Below are positions 24,031 through 34,330 of a DNA stretch of 64,000 bases, piece after piece. The first letter of the stretch is position 1. Every line of letters starts with the position of its first letter. A model generated the notes under the pieces. The model worked only from the letters and a program-made list of their open reading frames with translations, had not been told where the DNA came from and made no database searches. Source of the DNA: Taibaiella sp. KBW10 (lineage in GTDB: Bacteria > Bacteroidota > Bacteroidia > Chitinophagales > Chitinophagaceae); NCBI RefSeq assembly GCF_003852495.1, contig NZ_QAJI01000001.1, positions 703,977 to 767,976 on the forward strand, in the 5' to 3' direction. A program made the position numbers and the translations under genes.

Positions 24031-27000
24031 TTATTGTTTTACAAATCGCTGACGGAAAATTACTTTATCATCTTCGCCGGTAACGACTATATAATAAACG
24101 CCATTCGCTAAAGCAGTTACGTTCATACGAACTTTGCTTTCGTTCATTTTGACAGCTTTTGAACTTAATTCCTGACCCAAAAGATTGTAGATACGCGCCT
24201 GGTTGTTTTCATGAACGCCTTCTACGATTAACTCATGGGAAACCGGATTCGGGTAAATAAGGAATTTATTGTTACCATTTTGCATTACTGCAGCCACAGG
24301 GCTGTATTCAAATTTACCATCAAAGTCAAACTGTTTTAAACGGTAGATGTTTTTACCATTCATCGGTTGATTGTCGGCAAAGCCATAATCCAGTCTGGTA
24401 TTGCTGTTGCCATTTACGGCTTTGCTGTTTACGAAACCGATCTTAGTCCAATAACTGCCTTCTGCGCTTCTTTCGACATCGAACCCTTTACTATTTTGCT
24501 CCATAGCAGTAGCCCAGTTTAACACAACGCTACCGCCTTCCATGTTTGCCGTAAACAGTAAGAATTTAGTCGGCAAAGGTGTAGTCGTTACAATACGATA
24601 AGGCGCAGTAGGACTGCTCACACCTGCTTTATCTACAATAGCATAATCAAAGCCAATCGCATTTCCTGAAGTACCGGTACCGCCCTGGCCATAAATAACC
24701 AGTTTCGTCGCATCAAAGTTCGGGATGCTTACCGGACCGGAACTTACATCAATCGCGACAACGCCTGTTGATCCACCATAGTTATAATACAGTTTTGTAT
24801 TCGCATTGATAGCATTGATCGTAAATGTAGTTCCCGTAAGACTGCGGCAGGCAGAGGTACTCGAACAATCTTCCGGATCGGTACCGGACAGTGAACCTCC
24901 GGAACCGTTATAGCCAGTAAGGCTCGCAGAAGATGCAGGAATAGATTTATAACCTGCTACTGCCGGGAAGCCCGAAACAGGGGTAGAACTGAATGCCGTT
25001 TGTGCGATATTAAAGGTTTTTGTATCTGCAACCGGAGGTCTCTCAATACCGAAGACCAGACCACTTCTACCCGTACTCAGTTTTGCTAAAGATAAAGAAC
25101 CGTTAGGACTGCCATCGCCACCGGCAAGGCCCGTACTATTTTCTCCGGTTGTTACCCAACCTGAAGGCGGGTTCGTATTAACCGGTGTCGTATTGGTATT
25201 CGTACCTACAGGATAGACTACGGTAGACAATTTCAGGTCATAAGCATTATCACCCAAAACAGAAATAGAGAAGGTGCCGTCTGCAGCTACCGGAAAGGCT
25301 GCATCTATAAGACCCGTCAGTGGATTTACGGCATAGATATATAATGTACCACCTGCATTAGTTCCACTTTCGCCGGAACTAAGCAGCTTATCCCCATTCG
25401 CATCATTAACTACCGTTCCACAATAATTTTGTTTTACGGTATCTGTTTTAGAGGCCGCACAGGCGGGGCTGGAGGCATAACGCACCTGCACCGAATAAGT
25501 TCCTCCGGCTATAATATCAATAGAGGGAGCAGTTTGCCAAGCAGATGTAAATAAAGAACCTACAGCCCTGTATTCCAGGCCTGTTCCCACCGGGGAGGTA
25601 ACGTTGATATTGCCGGAAGCACCGGAGCAAGGCATCGGGGTTACCGTGGTCACCGGGTTAGCCGGCGATACGCTGCTTACATTGAAGCTTACGGTATCTA
25701 CATTCGTACAACCACCATACTGGCTGGTGATTCTCCAGCTATAGGCATAAGTACCCGGTACATTGATATTGCTTACGGTTGTATTTGCAGCAGCAGTATT
25801 ACCGATCGTAGCCGTGCTGCCCGATGGTACGGAAACAACAGACCATAAGCCCGTACCGGTACCGGCACTATTACCCAACAGGGTCAGGGAATTGGCACAA
25901 GTCAGGGACTGATCAGAACCGGCATTAGGATTGATCGGGTTCTCTACATGCACTACAAAGGTATCTACCAGCGAACTACCCGAACAGGCATATTCCTGTT
26001 CCAGGAAGTTGCCCACACTCGTTCCGGATGATCCGTTACGCGCAGCAACACTAAAAACATAATCACCGGCCATGGTCAGGTTAGAAATAGTAGTGCTGGT
26101 ACTGGTAATGCTGCGCAAATTACTCACAGTATAGGTTGGTGTACCCGAACCTACAGGTTTGGAAACTACTGTAAAGTCATACCGGCCATTAAAATCCTGG
26201 AAATAACTGCTATTGACCACACCTTTATACACAGCAGGCAGGTTTATATCTGCCGATATAGCGCCGGTACCCGGGTAACATACACTCACATCGGCTATAC
26301 TTACATCAGGGCGGGATTGGTCGGACACATGGATGTAATAGATCTGTGGAGTGCCACAAGCACCACTGGCATTTGTTGTATTTACAGAAAACCTGTAGGT
26401 ACCTATGCGCCAGCCACCGCTGGGTGGGGTTACTGTTGCTACCCTATCATAAGTACCCGCACCACTTACCACAACAGTAGGTACACCTCCGGGTGGGATG
26501 ATACCGCTTGGCGTAACCGTAGTAATAACTGTAGGCGGATCCAGGGGATCAACACTAAAATAAAAACTCTCCGGCGTACTTGTACCCGCCAGGTTACAGT
26601 GCACCTCACCACCGGTTCCACTTGCGAAATAAAGCGTCATTTGCTCGGGTGCCGTATGGCCGGTAGGCTGGAAGTTAACCTGGTGCACCGAAACACCTGT
26701 ATTGGTATAAGTAATTGTAGGCGTCGTATAGCTACCACATCCCGCAGTATTTACCGTAAGTGTAAACTGGTAGATGCCGGGCACATTTACGCCATTCAGG
26801 AATACGAAGCTATTATCTATATTTCCATAAGACAGTGCTCCTCCCGCAGGCTGGCTGATCGGAGTAAGGCTTATGGTCGTACCATTGGCTGTAGAACCCG
26901 CATAAGCGCTATTAAAATTAGAAAAGAGAGGCGCAGGGTTTAAATTGATATAATCCCTCCCGGACAAATCGGTACAGCGGCTTGCATTTTGCGGGTTGAT

Positions 27001-27729
27001 CTGTGGATTGGGTATAAAACGAACAATAGCCGTATCCGTATAAGAACAGACTCCATCCAGAGAAGTTATGGTTAGAATCGTATAATAAGAAGGGTCTATG
27101 TTATGATTTGATGTATTGACCAAAGAGAATGTTGGCGTAGCCACTGTTGTACTGCTCAACTGGGAATTGGTACTTGCAATAACGCCATTCCTAAGGAGCT
27201 CATAAATACTCACAGACCTCCAGGAGCCATTAAAACCCGCTGGGATTACGCCCCCTAATGGTGTGCTACCCGTTGTAGCACATATATTGGTAATATCGGG
27301 TCCTGCGGTAAAGCCGGCGGGGCGCGGATGCGCCGTAATGGTTACATTACTCACCGCGGTACCCGTACCACAGTTGCGGGTCAAACGGAAGACGTAATTA
27401 CCATCTGTGGTCATGCCGGTAATATTGGTCGTAAGGCTGTTGGGAGATACAATCGTCGGGGTTGTGGGTCCCGATATAAAGGTCCATAATGGGGAGTTCA
27501 GGGTACCCAGATTACCACTGACCGTACCTACAAGTGTGGTCGTGCTACCGCAGACCGTGGCATTACCACCGGCATTGGCCGTACAGTCCTGTGCATACGT
27601 TGTATTTGCTCCTGCAAGCGCAAAGAACAGGAAGGCAAAAAGTCTGGCCAGGGTCGTTTTGCCCCGGGACATCCTTCCTCCAAGAAAACGATTCATGGGT
27701 CGTTCGCCCTTTGTGTAATGGTGTTTCAT
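24031..27729 (-). CDS. Large secreted Ig/PKD-like protein with T9SS type A sorting domain
   Basis: A 1232-residue protein with a signal peptide ending near residue 47 (GANTTYAQ), then repeated beta-sandwich stretches with PKD/Ig-like motifs (for example GTYAYSWRITSQYGG, AGDYVFSVAARNG). A shared Fn3-like segment (LNWATAMEQNSKGFDVERS) precedes the C-terminal sorting domain (about 1150-1232), which starts FLIYPNPVSHELIVEG and ends FRQRFVKQ. The T9SS would export it and attach it to the cell surface or release it. It is probably an adhesin or structural surface protein; no catalytic motif is seen. It may share regulation with the similar gene upstream. Confidence 0.85.
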   Translation of the reverse strand: MKHHYTKGERPMNRFLGGRMSRGKTTLARLFAFLFFALAGANTTYAQDCTANAGGNATVCGSTTTLVGTVSGNLGTLNSPLWTFISGPTTPTIVSPNSLTTNITGMTTDGNYVFRLTRNCGTGTAVSNVTITAHPRPAGFTAGPDITNICATTGSTPLGGVIPAGFNGSWRSVSIYELLRNGVIASTNSQLSSTTVATPTFSLVNTSNHNIDPSYYTILTITSLDGVCSYTDTAIVRFIPNPQINPQNASRCTDLSGRDYINLNPAPLFSNFNSAYAGSTANGTTISLTPISQPAGGALSYGNIDNSFVFLNGVNVPGIYQFTLTVNTAGCGSYTTPTITYTNTGVSVHQVNFQPTGHTAPEQMTLYFASGTGGEVHCNLAGTSTPESFYFSVDPLDPPTVITTVTPSGIIPPGGVPTVVVSGAGTYDRVATVTPPSGGWRIGTYRFSVNTTNASGACGTPQIYYIHVSDQSRPDVSIADVSVCYPGTGAISADINLPAVYKGVVNSSYFQDFNGRYDFTVVSKPVGSGTPTYTVSNLRSITSTSTTISNLTMAGDYVFSVAARNGSSGTSVGNFLEQEYACSGSSLVDTFVVHVENPINPNAGSDQSLTCANSLTLLGNSAGTGTGLWSVVSVPSGSTATIGNTAAANTTVSNINVPGTYAYSWRITSQYGGCTNVDTVSFNVSSVSPANPVTTVTPMPCSGASGNINVTSPVGTGLEYRAVGSLFTSAWQTAPSIDIIAGGTYSVQVRYASSPACAASKTDTVKQNYCGTVVNDANGDKLLSSGESGTNAGGTLYIYAVNPLTGLIDAAFPVAADGTFSISVLGDNAYDLKLSTVVYPVGTNTNTTPVNTNPPSGWVTTGENSTGLAGGDGSPNGSLSLAKLSTGRSGLVFGIERPPVADTKTFNIAQTAFSSTPVSGFPAVAGYKSIPASSASLTGYNGSGGSLSGTDPEDCSSTSACRSLTGTTFTINAINANTKLYYNYGGSTGVVAIDVSSGPVSIPNFDATKLVIYGQGGTGTSGNAIGFDYAIVDKAGVSSPTAPYRIVTTTPLPTKFLLFTANMEGGSVVLNWATAMEQNSKGFDVERSAEGSYWTKIGFVNSKAVNGNSNTRLDYGFADNQPMNGKNIYRLKQFDFDGKFEYSPVAAVMQNGNNKFLIYPNPVSHELIVEGVHENNQARIYNLLGQELSSKAVKMNESKVRMNVTALANGVYYIVVTGEDDKVIFRQRFVKQ

Positions 27730-28030
27730 AATTTAATTTTAAACGTGGTTATTGGATACAGATACACTATCAATGTTATAAGTTAGCGCCCGTTAAACGC
27801 TTTCCCGGTGCATGTCGATTAATTTACCATTCACAGCACCTAAGTTGTTATTTTAGTGTTAATAACATATAACAAAAACATATTCAATTATTCTGCAATA
27901 ATCAGATTTTTAATGATACCCGCAGAAAAGTACTGTAGAAGTACTGTATGATTACGTTACAACCTCAATAGGTCCGGGATACCATGTTTTAAATGCACAT
28001 CCCCGGTAAAATTGATCCGGGTAAAGCAAA
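27730..28030. other. Gene-free spacer upstream of the 1232-residue T9SS gene
   Basis: About 300 bases with no credible gene. It should contain the leftward promoter of the gene starting at 27729, but I could not single out a convincing TAnnTTTG box. The right edge is a terminator hairpin. Confidence 0.5.
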
Positions 28031-28067
28031 AAAGGGCCATACACCTGATGCAGGTATATGGCCCTTT
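28031..28067. terminator. Terminator of the 2078-residue T9SS gene
   Basis: AAAGGGCCATACACCTG pairs with CAGGTATATGGCCCTTT, a stem of about 16 pairs with one mismatch, flanked by A and T tracts. Confidence 0.8.
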
Positions 28068-28093
28068 ATGGTTATGTGAACATAGCTTGTCTA

Positions 28094-31000
28094 TTATTCT
28101 TTCACAATCTTCTGAGAAGTCATAATACCATCGTTTCCGAATACGCTGATCACATAGATACCGGCCGGGTAAGCAGCCATATTCAATGTGTGTTGAGATA
28201 CGTTATCGGTAACTGCAGTGAATACAATCTGACCCAGGGTATTGCTTAACACTATTTTCTGTCTTCCGTTCAATCCGCTGATATTTAATAGTCCGCGAAC
28301 CGGGTTAGGCGCAATACTGATCTCGGCCTGCTGACGCAGGGTAAAGTCCAGCATCCTTACCGGGCTATACGCATAGCTACCGTTAAAGTCAACCTGTTTC
28401 AGACGATAGTAGTTCTTAGCAGCAACAGGGCTGTAATCTGTATAATTGTACGTAAGCGCAACAGTACTATTACCATTTGTTGCCTGGGAAGCTACGAAAC
28501 CGACTTCTTTCCAATCTTGTCCGTCCGTGCTTCTCTGTACATAATAGCCTTTGTTGTTTTGCTCACTCACTACTTTCCAGTTCAATACTGCATTTTCTTT
28601 CTCTTTAGTTACGGTGAACTGGTACAGGGAAACCGGTAATACGGTATTAACGATCTCTGTAGAAGAAAGATAAAGGAAGCTGGAGAAAGAGTTGATGTTA
28701 TGGAACTCTACATAAGCCACACCATTCTCTACACCGGTTGCATCCGGGGTGATCTGGATCGCTCTTCCTGCGTCAAACACGCCATCGTTGTAGATGTCAT
28801 TCATTACAGAATCCGCATCTCCTTTGAATTTAAACCAGGCATTTGTTTGCGCACCAGGAACGGTTGTTGCTGCTTTTTCCGCTTCGCTGTAATAGATCCT
28901 TACTTTACCGGTTGACAATGGCGTTACATTGTTATTGATTACCGTAGAGATACGGGCCATCACTTTAGTGATTCTTGATCCGTCGTCGTAACTAACACCT
29001 TCCGGAGTGATGGTTACATTGAAATTATTCATTTCCGTTGTGGTAAAGCCAGACATACCCAGCATTTTCTGTGTCGCATTACCGGTTTGGTAATAATGAC
29101 TCCATACACCTACACCACAGTTATTGGTATACTGAACCGTACTTTCTGTTACCGGCGGCAGGTAGATAATACCATTGTTTAACGGTGTCATCTTCGCGTA
29201 CGTAAAGTAGCTCGCACCATTCGGGAAGGCAGCCATTACATCATAATCTGTACCATTTACCGTAAGTGGCATCACCGTCAGGTTTGTCGTAAATCCGGTA
29301 TCACTGGCAAAGATGATCGCATAGCTGGCACAGGCATCACCGGTCGGGATTGTCGTGGTTCCTACAGAAGCTACCGGGAAGCGGATCAGCATACTGTCGC
29401 TTACGTTGGTATTCTGCACTTTCCATACACGGTTCATACGACGGGCATTATTGGTGCCTCCGGCATAGTTGAACACTCTGAATGTACTAGCAGTATTCGT
29501 CATGGCCTGTGTATTACCATTATCACCCCATAAGAGGAACTTGCCATCGGCCAAAGAAGCATCATTACTCACATTTGTCGTATCGATTTTACCCAAGCCC
29601 ATAATCACCTGTCCGTTCGTATTGGTATGCTGGCTACGGCTTTGTTTTTGCTCCAGGGCAGAAATATAATCCGTACCCACACCGGCTACGTTATTGTAGA
29701 ATGCGGCATTAGCTGCTGCAGTCCAAACGACAACATTCTGAGAAGTGGTATAGTTCTGGCTATTGTGTAAGGTTACCCCGTATTTAACCGCCAGGTAGCT
29801 GTTCACTTTATTCCTTTCGGCAGCAGTGATGGTATCATTTCCATATACAACCAACTCTCCTATATGTCCTACAAATCCACCGTCGTCTCCACTACTGCCA
29901 GATCCGGCATTGCTACCAAAAATGTGTCCGCCGGTTACCAATCCAACCAGAGCATTCGTGTAATTCTGCGGAATAGGTGCACCATTCAGGCTCTTATTAA
30001 AAGCAATATCGCTGAAATTATAGTACATAATGCTGGAAACATTCGATGCAAAAGCAGGGTTTGCACCCGCAAAGAAGTTGCCCGCTCCTGTGTTGGTACG
30101 TCTGGTCACTGTTCCACCACCCCAAAGGCCCGGCTGATCCCAGTTCGTACCATCAAATGTCGTGTTATTCATACCAATGTTAAAATACACACCATTCGTC
30201 ATTCCTTCTTTAGTCACAGAGAAAATACCGTAGTTTAAGGAGTTCAGGGTTTGAACGGTTATATTACCGATCTTCTGTGTACTCGCCGTAAAGTTTATAC
30301 CCGGATTATAGTTGAAATAATCAGAAGCACCATTTTTAAGCTTAGGTAAGGCAGCTGTACTGATTTGTTCCGAATTTACTCCTGAAGTGAAATCAGTCCA
30401 CATGATTACATCAGTACCCTCACCAGCTGACTCTACCAGTTTATCGGCGCGGTACCAGTGGCTCAGGCCATGTGTTACACCACCCGGAGCCCGAACGAAT
30501 GCCGCAAAAGTAAAGTACTGGCCGTTTGCAAGGGTAATATCCGCATAAGCATAGTCAACTCCGTTAATATTCTCGGTACCGCTCATATCTGTGTACATAT
30601 CTGAAGCATCGATAACCGCATCGCCACTTTGTACAACTTTCAGATTGGCCAGACCTTTAGGCCATGCAATTCTTATCACACCTACCGATCCGGTATTCTG
30701 TGCTTTCCAGATCGCAGCAAAGCGTGTATTCACTCCAGTTACACCTGTAAGGTTAACACCAGGTCCTTTAGCCAGGTTATTATCACCCCAGGTAAGGAAT
30801 TGCTGATCATTCAGGGAGCTGGTATTGGCTGCGTTACTATTGGCCAGTCCGGTTGTACTGATCAATACGTGCTTGCCAGGATTGATACTCCAGGATTGCT
30901 TCTGATACAAAGATCCATTATCATCTCTGGCGATACCGGCGATATTATTGTTATACCCGGTATTGATTGTTGTATCCCAGAATACAGTTGTTGCATTACT

Positions 31001-34000
31001 GGCAATGTAATTGTGCTTCAATGTAAGACCATATTTGATCCCTACATAAGTACGTACTCTTTGCTTTTCTGCTTCGGTCAAATCTCTCTGGTAAGCGATT
31101 ACCTCTCCGATCAGACCATTGCGCTCTTCTGGCTGAGCACCTAAGATACTTCCGTTGGCATGGTCGGCATTTCCGGCAGCAAAAGTCTGATTTACCGTAC
31201 CGAGCTGTCCGTTTTTACCATATTTAATACCCGCAGTACCTACTGTAAAGGAAATATCATCCAGATACATCCTGTTTAGGACAGTTGCGGCAAAAGTAGG
31301 TGCAGTGGTATAAGGATACATGATTACATTGTCACCCAGCTTGGTTACCGTTGGCGCATTTGCGTTGGTCAGGTTGGCTGTAGTGGTTGTACCACCAAAG
31401 CCAATGATGTCGCTGTAACCGGAAGCCTGCTTGCTTGTAGATGCAGTAAATACAGTACTATTAGTCCCATTGGCCGTGTACGGCTTGCCTACAGGCACCA
31501 CCATAAAGCGGGCATCAGCACCGCTGGTACCGAAGTCTGCTGCAGGGTTGAAATTATACAAAGTAGAGGCCAGGAACGGTTGACGTGAAGCATTCGTTTG
31601 CGTATAGTTATTGTTACTACCGGAAAGATCAGTCCAGTTATCCGGGGCAAAACCCGCATCAGATCGTAACCATACCCTCAGGTCCAGGCTTACACCACCA
31701 GGTCCGTTGAGCTGAGTTGCAAAAGTAAAGTAGTTTCCGTTGGATAAGGTTACATCTGCATAATTGTATGCAATTCCATTGACTGTAGTTGTATTTGCAA
31801 CCATGCTGGCAAATGAGCCTACTGTAGCGAAAGTCGCATCAGTACCTTGCAGTAAAGTAATATTTGTAAGACCTGTAGGCCAGGTCACACGCACATTTCC
31901 TACGCTGCCTGTATTCTGCACTTTCCAAACGGCTGCAAAACGGTAATTCACACCCGGTACTCCGGATACTGCGACCGCCGGGGCTTTAGCCAGGCCATTG
32001 TCACCCCATAACAGGAATTGACCATCATTTAATCCCGAACCGTTTGCGGCATTGGTATTCGCCAGGCCGGGCGTACCAATCAGCACTTGCTGGCCTGTCA
32101 CATTACTACGGGATTGTTTCTGGTGTAAAGCACTGTTATCATCTTTAGCAATACCGGCAATGCTATTGTTATAGCCTGCATTTACAGTCGTATCCCAGAT
32201 CACGGCAGATGTACTGCTCAGGTAACGGGAAGTGCGGGTACCGGCATCATTTTTCAAAGTGATACCATACTTAAGGGCCAGGTATGAGTTAATTCTCAGC
32301 TTTTCATCTCCAGCAGAGTTCTGGTGATCTGTGCTATAGGCAAATACCTCCGACATACCACCCTGAAACAGCTCGTTACCATTGCCGGTAAGGTTATATC
32401 CTTCAGAACCGATTGCAAAGTTTAAGGCAGAGTTAACACTACCAACATTAGCGGAAGTTGTACTAAGAATCTGTCCGTCAACATTAAGATACATACCATT
32501 GGCACTTCCTCTCCAAAGCATGCTACCAATATGAGCAGGCTTTGTCGTTAAGCCTGATGCAGCAGACACAACACTACCATTATCTCTATAGAGATAATAG
32601 TTATCTCCTAATCTGTTCAGGTTCGGATCATCATCGCCCCAGCCATATGGCGTTCTCCAGCCACCTGCAGAAGAGTTGTTCATTACTCCATACACAGAAC
32701 CAGCGCTTGTTGTTGTTGGGAAATACAGGTCGTTTATACGGAAGAAGAAGTCATTCGTACCATCAAAATAATAGAAAGGATTGAAGTTGAAGCTATAATC
32801 CTTGCTATTGGCTGTATAACTTGCATTGGTCACCAACGCAGGCTGATAAGTCGCATTATTATTTTGTGTTACATCCCTTCCATTACCGGAAACGTCTTTC
32901 CAGATATTTTTCTGGCCTGCAGCCGCGGTACCATCATCGGCTTTATGCCACATCAGGATACCAGTGGTTACACCACCTGGTCCGGCAAGCTTGGACGCAA
33001 ACGTAAAATACTGACCATTGGCCAGGGTTACATCTGCATAATTATAGGTTATGCCATTAACCGTAGCCACATTAGACGCCATACCGGTAATGGTATTGCC
33101 TGTAGCAAACGTAGCATCCGTACTTTGCACCAGGCTCAGGTTGTTTAAACCTTGTTGTGGCCAGGCTACGCGTACGACACCTACAGAACCGGTGTTCTGC
33201 ACCTGCCATACCGCAGCAAAACGATGGCTTAAACCAGAAGCGGTAAAGTTCACCGTGGGGTATTTAGCCAGGCCGTTATCGCCCCATACCAGGTATTGAC
33301 CATTGGTCAGACCGGTAGCATTGGCGGCATTGGTATTGGCCAGGCCAGTGGTACTGATCAGTACCTGGTTACCTGCATTGGTGCTCCAGGATTGCTTTTG
33401 GTGTAAAGCACCATTATCATCACGGGCAATACCGGCGATATTCGTTTTATAACTGGCATGGGCCGTAGCAGTCCAAACTGTAGCTCCTGTAGCATTTTTA
33501 TAATCTTTAGTACCGGTAGCATAAGTAGTACCGTATTTAATGGCCATATAGGTTTCCAGCTGGTCCAGCTGGGCTGTACTCAGCCGGTCTTCATAGACCA
33601 TGATCTCGTTTAGCTGACCGCTGAAAGAACCGTAGTCATCATCGGCACCGATACGCAGGTTACGGGCACCGGTACTTTGGTTCACATTATTCAGCTGGGA
33701 AGCTACATAATCTACCCTGCCTCCGTTTAAGGAAACCGTAGCCGCTGCATAGTTGGTATTAGTACCGGCGCCATTTTGCCAACCCGTTCCCGCACTGAAG
33801 AACGTCTGCGCCGCAAAAGTTGCAGAGGTAAGGCCCTGGTAACCCGGACCACCGGTAAAGAACAGTAATTGATTTGTGTTTGCCCAGAGATGCAGGCCGG
33901 GATAATCCATGGAAGAATGGAAGCCCATGAAACCGCTTCTCTTTAATACGTTTACATAACCTGCGGCATACATGGTACCGTTAACCCGGTCAATAACATT

Positions 34001-34330
34001 TACTCCTGTACCGGCATTAAACTGCAGCCAGTCATTGCTACCGTCAAAGGTAACGGTAGGGTTAAAGTTTGCCAATGTTGTATTGGAGAATATAGGGCGG
34101 CTGCCGGCACTGGCCTGTATCAGGTTAAAGCCGGTGCCCTGGTATTCGTTCCATTGCTGTACGGCCGTGTTATTGGCAGCATTGGTTGATCCGGCATCCG
34201 AAAACAGACTGGCTGTTGCATCGGATCGGTACCAGGCCGTGACCGGCACGCCACCGGGGCTTTGCGCAAATACCGGACCACTGAGCAACAAATTAATTGC
34301 CAGTGCCCTCAAAAGTAGATTTTGCTTCAT
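28094..34330 (-). CDS. Giant four-repeat LamG-like surface protein with T9SS type A sorting domain
   Basis: A 2078-residue protein with a signal peptide (MKQNLLLRALAINLLLSGPVFAQ). It contains four long repeats of about 410-425 residues, each opening with a PGGV motif (near residues 26, 453, 878 and 1286). Each repeat starts with a concanavalin/LamG-like sandwich (W[YH][RK][AS]D, FDGSNDW, GEVIAYQRDLTEAE) followed by a conserved block (NIAGIARDDNG, KQSWS, WGDN, RFAAVWKVQNTGSVG). A unique region (about 1700-1900), an Fn3-like segment (NWKVVSEQNNKG) and the sorting domain (ISIAPNPVRGLLNISG) follow. It is likely a surface adhesin or glycan binder exported by the T9SS. Confidence 0.85.
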   Translation of the reverse strand: MKQNLLLRALAINLLLSGPVFAQSPGGVPVTAWYRSDATASLFSDAGSTNAANNTAVQQWNEYQGTGFNLIQASAGSRPIFSNTTLANFNPTVTFDGSNDWLQFNAGTGVNVIDRVNGTMYAAGYVNVLKRSGFMGFHSSMDYPGLHLWANTNQLLFFTGGPGYQGLTSATFAAQTFFSAGTGWQNGAGTNTNYAAATVSLNGGRVDYVASQLNNVNQSTGARNLRIGADDDYGSFSGQLNEIMVYEDRLSTAQLDQLETYMAIKYGTTYATGTKDYKNATGATVWTATAHASYKTNIAGIARDDNGALHQKQSWSTNAGNQVLISTTGLANTNAANATGLTNGQYLVWGDNGLAKYPTVNFTASGLSHRFAAVWQVQNTGSVGVVRVAWPQQGLNNLSLVQSTDATFATGNTITGMASNVATVNGITYNYADVTLANGQYFTFASKLAGPGGVTTGILMWHKADDGTAAAGQKNIWKDVSGNGRDVTQNNNATYQPALVTNASYTANSKDYSFNFNPFYYFDGTNDFFFRINDLYFPTTTSAGSVYGVMNNSSAGGWRTPYGWGDDDPNLNRLGDNYYLYRDNGSVVSAASGLTTKPAHIGSMLWRGSANGMYLNVDGQILSTTSANVGSVNSALNFAIGSEGYNLTGNGNELFQGGMSEVFAYSTDHQNSAGDEKLRINSYLALKYGITLKNDAGTRTSRYLSSTSAVIWDTTVNAGYNNSIAGIAKDDNSALHQKQSRSNVTGQQVLIGTPGLANTNAANGSGLNDGQFLLWGDNGLAKAPAVAVSGVPGVNYRFAAVWKVQNTGSVGNVRVTWPTGLTNITLLQGTDATFATVGSFASMVANTTTVNGIAYNYADVTLSNGNYFTFATQLNGPGGVSLDLRVWLRSDAGFAPDNWTDLSGSNNNYTQTNASRQPFLASTLYNFNPAADFGTSGADARFMVVPVGKPYTANGTNSTVFTASTSKQASGYSDIIGFGGTTTTANLTNANAPTVTKLGDNVIMYPYTTAPTFAATVLNRMYLDDISFTVGTAGIKYGKNGQLGTVNQTFAAGNADHANGSILGAQPEERNGLIGEVIAYQRDLTEAEKQRVRTYVGIKYGLTLKHNYIASNATTVFWDTTINTGYNNNIAGIARDDNGSLYQKQSWSINPGKHVLISTTGLANSNAANTSSLNDQQFLTWGDNNLAKGPGVNLTGVTGVNTRFAAIWKAQNTGSVGVIRIAWPKGLANLKVVQSGDAVIDASDMYTDMSGTENINGVDYAYADITLANGQYFTFAAFVRAPGGVTHGLSHWYRADKLVESAGEGTDVIMWTDFTSGVNSEQISTAALPKLKNGASDYFNYNPGINFTASTQKIGNITVQTLNSLNYGIFSVTKEGMTNGVYFNIGMNNTTFDGTNWDQPGLWGGGTVTRRTNTGAGNFFAGANPAFASNVSSIMYYNFSDIAFNKSLNGAPIPQNYTNALVGLVTGGHIFGSNAGSGSSGDDGGFVGHIGELVVYGNDTITAAERNKVNSYLAVKYGVTLHNSQNYTTSQNVVVWTAAANAAFYNNVAGVGTDYISALEQKQSRSQHTNTNGQVIMGLGKIDTTNVSNDASLADGKFLLWGDNGNTQAMTNTASTFRVFNYAGGTNNARRMNRVWKVQNTNVSDSMLIRFPVASVGTTTIPTGDACASYAIIFASDTGFTTNLTVMPLTVNGTDYDVMAAFPNGASYFTYAKMTPLNNGIIYLPPVTESTVQYTNNCGVGVWSHYYQTGNATQKMLGMSGFTTTEMNNFNVTITPEGVSYDDGSRITKVMARISTVINNNVTPLSTGKVRIYYSEAEKAATTVPGAQTNAWFKFKGDADSVMNDIYNDGVFDAGRAIQITPDATGVENGVAYVEFHNINSFSSFLYLSSTEIVNTVLPVSLYQFTVTKEKENAVLNWKVVSEQNNKGYYVQRSTDGQDWKEVGFVASQATNGNSTVALTYNYTDYSPVAAKNYYRLKQVDFNGSYAYSPVRMLDFTLRQQAEISIAPNPVRGLLNISGLNGRQKIVLSNTLGQIVFTAVTDNVSQHTLNMAAYPAGIYVISVFGNDGIMTSQKIVKE

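Noticed and set aside
26317..26943. A 208-residue open frame on the plus strand, opposite the 1232-residue T9SS gene
   Set aside because: It is antisense to a well-supported gene, rich in Arg, Thr, Cys and His as expected of a shadow frame, and has no recognisable motif or operon context.
30629..31144. A 171-residue plus-strand open frame opposite the 2078-residue protein
   Set aside because: Shadow of a low-stop repetitive gene; similar shadow frames recur at each repeat.
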